Under the pieces are notes generated by a model. It saw nothing but the letters and a program-made list of their open reading frames with translations. It did not search any database and was not told the DNA's origin. A stretch of DNA of 64,000 bases, from positions 248,001 to 312,000 of the forward strand of contig JAXLTI010000007.1 in assembly GCA_046330135.1 (NCBI GenBank), written 5' to 3'. The position numbers and the translations under genes were made by a program. Shown piece after piece: positions 59,622 through 64,000 of the stretch. This DNA comes from CAYYFX01 sp046330135 (lineage in GTDB: Bacteria > ARS69). Within the stretch, counting starts at the first letter, position 1. Every line of letters starts with the position of its first letter.

Positions 59622-61069
59622 CCGGTCGCCGGGCGCGCTCGCGGCGCGGCCGCCTCCCGGACCGCTTCGGCGCTCAGGCGATCCAGAATCTGGATGAACG
59701 CGACGAGCACGTAGAACAGCTCGAGATCCTCCACGGAAAGGAAGAACCCGCACACGAGATAGCCCACGAGCGATCCCCCGAGCGCGTTCGCGAGCGCGTC
59801 GGTGCGTCTTCGATCGTCCGGCAGGAGGCGCGGCCCGCGCTGCCAGACGCGGAGGATGGAGACCCCGGAGAGGACGATGAGCAGAGCCCAGCTCAGCACG
59901 GCGGGCAGTCCGCACTCGGCCGCGAGCTGCAGCCACGAGTTGTGCGCCACGAGATCCTGGTGCGTGGAGTACTGCGGAAACGCGCGCGTGTACTCCTTCA
60001 GCCCCACGCCGAAGATCGGGCTGTCGGCGATCATCGCGCGCCCCGCCTCCCACGAGTTGATTCTCCCCTGCGCGGAGGTGTCCTCCTGGTAGTCGCCGAT
60101 GGAGAGGATGCGCGCGCGGTAGCTCTCGCCCGTGAAGAGGAGGAAGAAGAGGACGCCGCCGGCGATGAGCGCACCGCCGATGCGTCGGTCCCGCTCGCGC
60201 ACGGCGATGTAGGCGAGCACCATGCACATGCCGAGGAACCCGCCGCGCGAGTAGGTCAGCATGACGGCGTGGCACGCCAGCGGGATCAGCCCGAGGAAGA
60301 TCCAGGACAGGAGCTTCTTCGACGTGCGGCGATGCAGGAACCACAGCATCGGGATGGTCATCACGATGACCATCGCGAAGTCGTTGTGGTCGTAGAACGT
60401 GTAGCCCGGATAGCCCGGCCCGTGCACCACGTCCCAGCCGTCCCGGAAGTGCCGTTCGTTCGCCCAGTAGCACAGGTAGCCGAGCGACAGCGCGGTCACG
60501 CCGACGGACATCTCGAGCTTGCGCAGGTTCGTCACGACCGCGATCACGACGAAGTAGATCAGGAAGAGCTTGTTGTAGTAGCCGAGATACCGGGGCTGCG
60601 GCTCCGCGAACTTCCCGAACACGGTGGACAGCCAGATCATGAGCCACAGCGTGAGCACGAACAGGAGCTGCGGGCTCGCCAGGAAGCCGAGGCGAGGGCG
60701 GCGCGTGAAGTGCAGCACCGTGGCGGCGAGCGTGGCCGTCGAGACCAGCATCGTGAACCTCTCCTCGCCCAGTCCCCAGAAGACGTCCTGGGGGCGCATG
60801 AACGCGAGGATGAGATAGCCCACGATCCCGAGGAACGGCTCCAGGGCCACGGCGAGGCCGCCCACGAGACAGGCGAAGAGCGGGATGGCGACGCGCGGCT
60901 GGAAGAGCAGGGCGATCTGCGAGGCGATGACGCCCGCGACGCACGCCACGGCGAGCGAGAACGTGCGGTTCCCGAGGACGATGTACGGAATGTCGCTGAA
61001 CCGCCAGCGGTTCCCGTCTGCCATGGAGACCGGAACCGCCGGAGGGGAGCTCTCTCCGCCGGCCTGCAC
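59618..61069 (-). CDS. O-antigen-ligase-like protein, exosortase-associated (TIGR03097-like)
   Basis: 483 residues with about 11-12 membrane helices. FMRPQDVFWGLGEERFT, the large periplasmic loop with AHNSWLQLAAECGLPAVLSWALL (in part), and SRGGFLG are typical of Wzy/WaaL family members in exosortase loci, annotated elsewhere as putative O-glycosylation ligases. It may transfer polymer to a protein or to lipid. GGAGG lies six bases before the GTG at 61069. An ATG at 61024 is an alternative without a good ribosome-binding site. It is the first gene of the minus-strand EPS operon. Confidence 0.88.
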   Translation of the reverse strand: MQAGGESSPPAVPVSMADGNRWRFSDIPYIVLGNRTFSLAVACVAGVIASQIALLFQPRVAIPLFACLVGGLAVALEPFLGIVGYLILAFMRPQDVFWGLGEERFTMLVSTATLAATVLHFTRRPRLGFLASPQLLFVLTLWLMIWLSTVFGKFAEPQPRYLGYYNKLFLIYFVVIAVVTNLRKLEMSVGVTALSLGYLCYWANERHFRDGWDVVHGPGYPGYTFYDHNDFAMVIVMTIPMLWFLHRRTSKKLLSWIFLGLIPLACHAVMLTYSRGGFLGMCMVLAYIAVRERDRRIGGALIAGGVLFFLLFTGESYRARILSIGDYQEDTSAQGRINSWEAGRAMIADSPIFGVGLKEYTRAFPQYSTHQDLVAHNSWLQLAAECGLPAVLSWALLIVLSGVSILRVWQRGPRLLPDDRRRTDALANALGGSLVGYLVCGFFLSVEDLELFYVLVAFIQILDRLSAEAVREAAAPRARPATG

Positions 61070-61117
61070 GAGTGTCCTCCGCGCTTCCGCCGGCGAGGGC
61101 CGGCCGAGCGAGCCTCC

Positions 61118-61146
61118 AGACTATTCGAACGCTCGACCGGTCACAA
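61118..61146 (-). promoter_or_regulatory. Candidate sigma-70 promoter for the O-ligase operon
   Basis: On the minus strand TTGTGA (61141-61146) and TAGTCT (61118-61123) are 17 bases apart, with a start near 61110 and a 41-base leader. Confidence 0.36.
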
Positions 61147-61179
61147 GGAAAGCCGCCGGCCCTCTCGAGCCGAAGGGCC

Positions 61180-62775
61180 TCAGCGCACGAGCGAGAGCTT
61201 GCTCGTCCACACGCGCCCCTGACCCGTGGCGCGCACGAAGTAGATGCCGCCGGGGCGGTGCAGCGCGTCCCACTGGACGGTCGTATTGGGCACGATCCCG
61301 AGGTCGTTCACGAGCTTGCCCCGGACGTCGTAGATCGAGACGTGCAGCGGCGAGCCGACGGCGGGGGCGCCGTTGTCCAGGAGGTGGATGGTGGTGGCGT
61401 CGTGGAACGGATTCGGCGACGCGTACACCGTGCCGCTCGGAGCCGCGGCCTGCCCTTGCCCCTGACCGTTCTGCCCCCCTTGCCCGCCCTGCCCGTCGTC
61501 GCCGTAGTGCTGCGGCGGCGCGATCTTGAAGACGTGGATGATGTCCTTCTCGGTGGCGACGTCGCCGCCCCGCTCGGTGATGTAGATCAGCCCGTGCGCG
61601 TCGTCGTAGGCCACGCCGCCCGTCCCGATCTCGTACGTGGTCTCCGGACGGATCATGTAAGGCGTGATGTCCCACCACACGTACGGCTGCGGCTCCCAGG
61701 ACTGCATCTGCCCCGCGGCGACCTTGGCGAGATCCGCCGGGTCGTACAGCAGGACGATGGTCCGGAACGAATCCGCGTAGTACCCGCGGTTCGAGCCGCC
61801 GTACCCGTTCGCCTCGCAGCCGCCCGGCCACGTGGCGCAGATCTCCGGACGCATGCCGTCCTGCCAACCGTACCAGCAGTTGCCCAGGCCCTTCGTGCCG
61901 ACGATCGCCACCGAGGCCTTGTCGTCGTTGTGCAGCCACACGGCCCCCGTCCAGTTGTCCGCGTTGCAGAAGCCCTCGAGCCCGTGCGCGCTGTCCAGGT
62001 TCTTGTAGAGAACGAGGGGCACGAAGGCGAGGTGCGTGTTCGCTGCAGGAGGATCGCCCTGCGTCCACGGCGCGTACGCGATCACTGAGGGGCCCGTGGC
62101 CACCTGGCCCTCACGGTATCGGCCGCACGCCAGGCGCATCCCGCCGACGTTCTCGTCGGCCCAGTCCCTCGGGATCGCGAAGACGTACTCGTTCGTGTTC
62201 AGGCAGCTGACCTGGCTCTCGGTCCCGATGAACCACGCGCCTGCCGTATGAGGATTCGAGAGATCCAGGTCCATCCAGCCGTGGGTGGGCCGAGGATCGT
62301 ACTGGTAGTGCTGGCCCACCGTGATGTGCAGCTTCGGCCCGGACATCCCCGGCTGTTGCGGCAGGTACTCGATCCCCTTGAGGCCGTCGCCCGCGATCTC
62401 GATCGGAGTGGCCACTTCCGCGGGGGCCTGGAGAATCGTGGCCACGGGAAGATCCGCCACGTTCTTCGAGATCACGGGAGCGGGAATCGAGATCTCGAAC
62501 ATCGGCGTGGTCCACGCGTGACCCACGCCGAACAGCGAGCCCGGGAACCCGTCATCGGCCCCCTGCGGGTCGCCGTCCGGGTAGTACGCGTCCGGGCCCT
62601 TGCAGTACGACAACGCGTCCGTGGTGGATCCCTGGATGTTCTGCATCACGACGGGCGTCCGAAACGCTCCGAGGTACTGGAAGTCCTCCGGCTGGAACAC
62701 GCCCGCGCGGACCGGCGCCGCGCTCGCCAGCGCGAGCGCAGCACCGATCGCTACGATGGCTCCACGATTCGACAT
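61180..62775 (-). CDS. Secreted protein with FlgD-Ig/Por-type C-terminal domain
   Basis: 531 residues. A signal peptide ends near residue 24 (SAAPVRAGV). The main body (25-440) is a Trp/Asp-rich beta-type domain with six Cys and no motif I recognise. Clear stretches include GWMDLDLSNPHTAGAWFIGTES (in part) and DEAHG-like VAYDDAHGLIYITERGGD, which suggests a propeller. A Gln/Gly-rich linker (GGQGGQNGQGQGQ) joins it to an 80-residue C-terminal module (VYASPNPFHDATTIHLL, VSIYDVRGKLV, PGGIYFVRATGQGRVWTSKL, in part) of the FlgD-Ig/Por kind. Function is unknown. It ends 110 bases upstream of the O-ligase gene. Confidence 0.8.
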   Translation of the reverse strand: MSNRGAIVAIGAALALASAAPVRAGVFQPEDFQYLGAFRTPVVMQNIQGSTTDALSYCKGPDAYYPDGDPQGADDGFPGSLFGVGHAWTTPMFEISIPAPVISKNVADLPVATILQAPAEVATPIEIAGDGLKGIEYLPQQPGMSGPKLHITVGQHYQYDPRPTHGWMDLDLSNPHTAGAWFIGTESQVSCLNTNEYVFAIPRDWADENVGGMRLACGRYREGQVATGPSVIAYAPWTQGDPPAANTHLAFVPLVLYKNLDSAHGLEGFCNADNWTGAVWLHNDDKASVAIVGTKGLGNCWYGWQDGMRPEICATWPGGCEANGYGGSNRGYYADSFRTIVLLYDPADLAKVAAGQMQSWEPQPYVWWDITPYMIRPETTYEIGTGGVAYDDAHGLIYITERGGDVATEKDIIHVFKIAPPQHYGDDGQGGQGGQNGQGQGQAAAPSGTVYASPNPFHDATTIHLLDNGAPAVGSPLHVSIYDVRGKLVNDLGIVPNTTVQWDALHRPGGIYFVRATGQGRVWTSKLSLVR

Positions 62776-62849
62776 GTCCGCGTTCCTCCTCGCGTCCGAC
62801 CCCCGCCCCTGCCCCTCGTCCCGACTCGAATGCGTCCGACCGGGCGACG

Positions 62850-64000
62850 TCACTGCCGGAAACGACCCTTCAGCACGCTCCAGGAAAGGCCCGAGATCGC
62901 GGCCGCGGCGCCGACTTCGTCCGCGCCGACGTCCGAGGCGGGGCCGACGGGACGCGCGCCTCCGTCGAAGTCGTTGGCAACCGCGCCCGTGGGGCTGGCC
63001 GCGTCCACCACGCCGGTGATGTTCGTGCCGGACAGGTGCAGGTCCCCGTTCACCGGATCGACGAACCACGAGGCCTGCGCGTTCGTGACGTTGGTGGCCT
63101 GCGTGACGGTCGCTCCGTCGCGGAGCCACACGCCCGGCGCGCCGCTCGCGACGCGGATCAGGTTGTTCGCCACCGTGACGCCCGTGGAAGCCGCGTACCG
63201 CACCGCGATGCCGCCCGGCGCCCCGCCTTCCAGGAGATAGATGGTGTTGTTCAGGACCTGCGCGCCCGTGGCGGTCTCGAGCTCGATGCCGACGTCGCCG
63301 TAGTCGCCGCCGAGATCGCGGTGGAAGATCATGTTGTTGCGGATGATCCCGCCGATGTGGCCGCGAGTCGTTCCGAGGCCGAAGCCGATGCCGCGATCGC
63401 AGTCGATGATCAGATTCCGCTCGACGAGCGTGTTGGAGCTCTCCGACCAGAAGTGCACGGCGTGCTCGGCGACCGAGGGACCCGGGCTGCGGATGGACTT
63501 GAACGTGTTCCCGCGGACCACCCAGTTGCTGGCGAGGTGCCCGTCGATGCCGCCGATGTAGTACTGCGGCCCGATGCCCGCGGTGTACTCGAACAAGCAG
63601 CCCTCGACGAGCCCGCCGTCCGAGCCGACCGACTCGCCGTCCCGATAGGAGATCTTGATCATCTGCTCGCCGGTGTCGCGCAGGACGAGGTTCTTGATGA
63701 CGGTGCGATCGGCGCCGTACGGAGTCTCGCCGTGAACCTGGATCGTGTGGTTCGCGACGTTGCGCAGCGTCATGTCCTGGATCGTCACGTCGTCCGCGGT
63801 CACCTGGAAGATGTGGGAGACGCTGCCGCCCAGCATCCCGTCGCCCTGCAGAACGACCGCGTTCCGGTTGCCGGAGACGCTCTTGATCGTGATGCCGTCG
63901 TGCGAGAGCACGAGGCCGAAGGCGGAGGTGACGTTGTACGTGCCGTCGACGAGGAGAATCGTGGCGTCTCCGGAGCCGGAATTGGCGGCCGCAACCGCCG
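62850..64000 (-). CDS. Right-handed parallel beta-helix protein (5' end outside window)
   Basis: The frame stays open to the right edge, where the last visible residues include AVAAANSGSGDATILLVDGTYN, the usual start of a pectate-lyase-like repeat region (quoted in part). The visible 383 residues hold repeats typical of PbH1 domains (VTIQDMTLRNVANHTIQVHG, TVIKNLVLRDTGE, NTFKSIRSPG, NTLVERNLIIDCDRGIG, each in part). The C-terminus ends in DVGADEVG, as in many secreted PbH1 proteins, then a 20-residue tail. It probably binds or cleaves polysaccharide. The N-terminus and signal peptide are not visible. Confidence 0.82.
   Translation of the reverse strand, partial: AVAAANSGSGDATILLVDGTYNVTSAFGLVLSHDGITIKSVSGNRNAVVLQGDGMLGGSVSHIFQVTADDVTIQDMTLRNVANHTIQVHGETPYGADRTVIKNLVLRDTGEQMIKISYRDGESVGSDGGLVEGCLFEYTAGIGPQYYIGGIDGHLASNWVVRGNTFKSIRSPGPSVAEHAVHFWSESSNTLVERNLIIDCDRGIGFGLGTTRGHIGGIIRNNMIFHRDLGGDYGDVGIELETATGAQVLNNTIYLLEGGAPGGIAVRYAASTGVTVANNLIRVASGAPGVWLRDGATVTQATNVTNAQASWFVDPVNGDLHLSGTNITGVVDAASPTGAVANDFDGGARPVGPASDVGADEVGAAAAISGLSWSVLKGRFRQ

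Overview
The window is about 64 kb of very GC-rich, gene-dense bacterial DNA. Many starts are GTG or TTG, and most neighbouring genes overlap by four bases (ATGA or GTGA). The flagellar export genes, an LptE-type outer-membrane lipoprotein, an exosortase/EPS locus, and secreted proteins ending in FlgD-Ig/Por-type C-terminal domains suggest a didermic bacterium. Candidatus Eisenbacteria or a relative in the FCB/Gemmatimonadota neighbourhood is likely, but this is inferred from architecture and not tested by phylogeny. I saw no tRNA, rRNA, CRISPR array, transposase or phage gene.

Region 1 (1-26945, + strand) is a flagellar super-operon. A histidine kinase fragment and a sigma-54 response regulator (FleS/FleR type) come first. 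They are followed by flgB-flgC-fliE-fliF-fliG-fliH-fliI-fliJ, a MotE-like gene, fliK-flgD-flgE, fliL-fliN-fliO, and fliP-fliQ-fliR-flhB-flhA-flhF. Then come a small membrane protein where flhG is often found, fliA, two unknown genes, a REC-HisKA-HATPase kinase, fliM and a second SpoA-domain (FliN/FliY-like) gene. A textbook sigma-54 promoter precedes fliP. A strong hairpin follows flgE, and a terminator follows the last C-ring gene.

Region 2 (27078-31216, +) holds three secreted or lipoprotein genes: a HExxH zincin, an FN3 lipoprotein and an M28 aminopeptidase. The first two have their own sigma-54 -24/-12 promoters.

Region 3 (31217-44335) holds two tiny membrane-peptide ORFs, a seven-TM PDZ-GAF-SpoIIE phosphatase, a TPR protein, leuS-lptE, and a minus-strand operon. 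That operon encodes a STAS protein, a diguanylate cyclase, a UDP-HexNAc dehydrogenase, an epimerase and a second sigma-54 response regulator.

Region 4 (44336-61069, minus strand) is an exosortase/exopolysaccharide locus. It contains an initiating sugar transferase, FN3 and DUF5683-like envelope proteins, a TPR lipoprotein, a membrane protein, EpsI, exosortase, a DUF3473-type deacetylase, a TIGR03087-like glycosyltransferase, a third sigma-54 activator with a degenerate receiver, a GT-C enzyme, a FemAB-like protein, a hexapeptide acetyltransferase, another glycosyltransferase and an O-antigen-ligase-like protein. The degenerate activator has its own sigma-54 promoter and an upstream perfect dyad.

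Region 5 (61180-64000, minus) has two secreted proteins, the last one cut by the window edge.

The unifying theme is sigma-54 control: three enhancer-binding proteins and four good -24/-12 promoters cover motility, secreted proteins and EPS/exosortase functions. Signalling modules (diguanylate cyclase, STAS, SpoIIE phosphatase, REC-kinase) lie in or beside the motility and EPS operons, which suggests a motile/sessile switch region.
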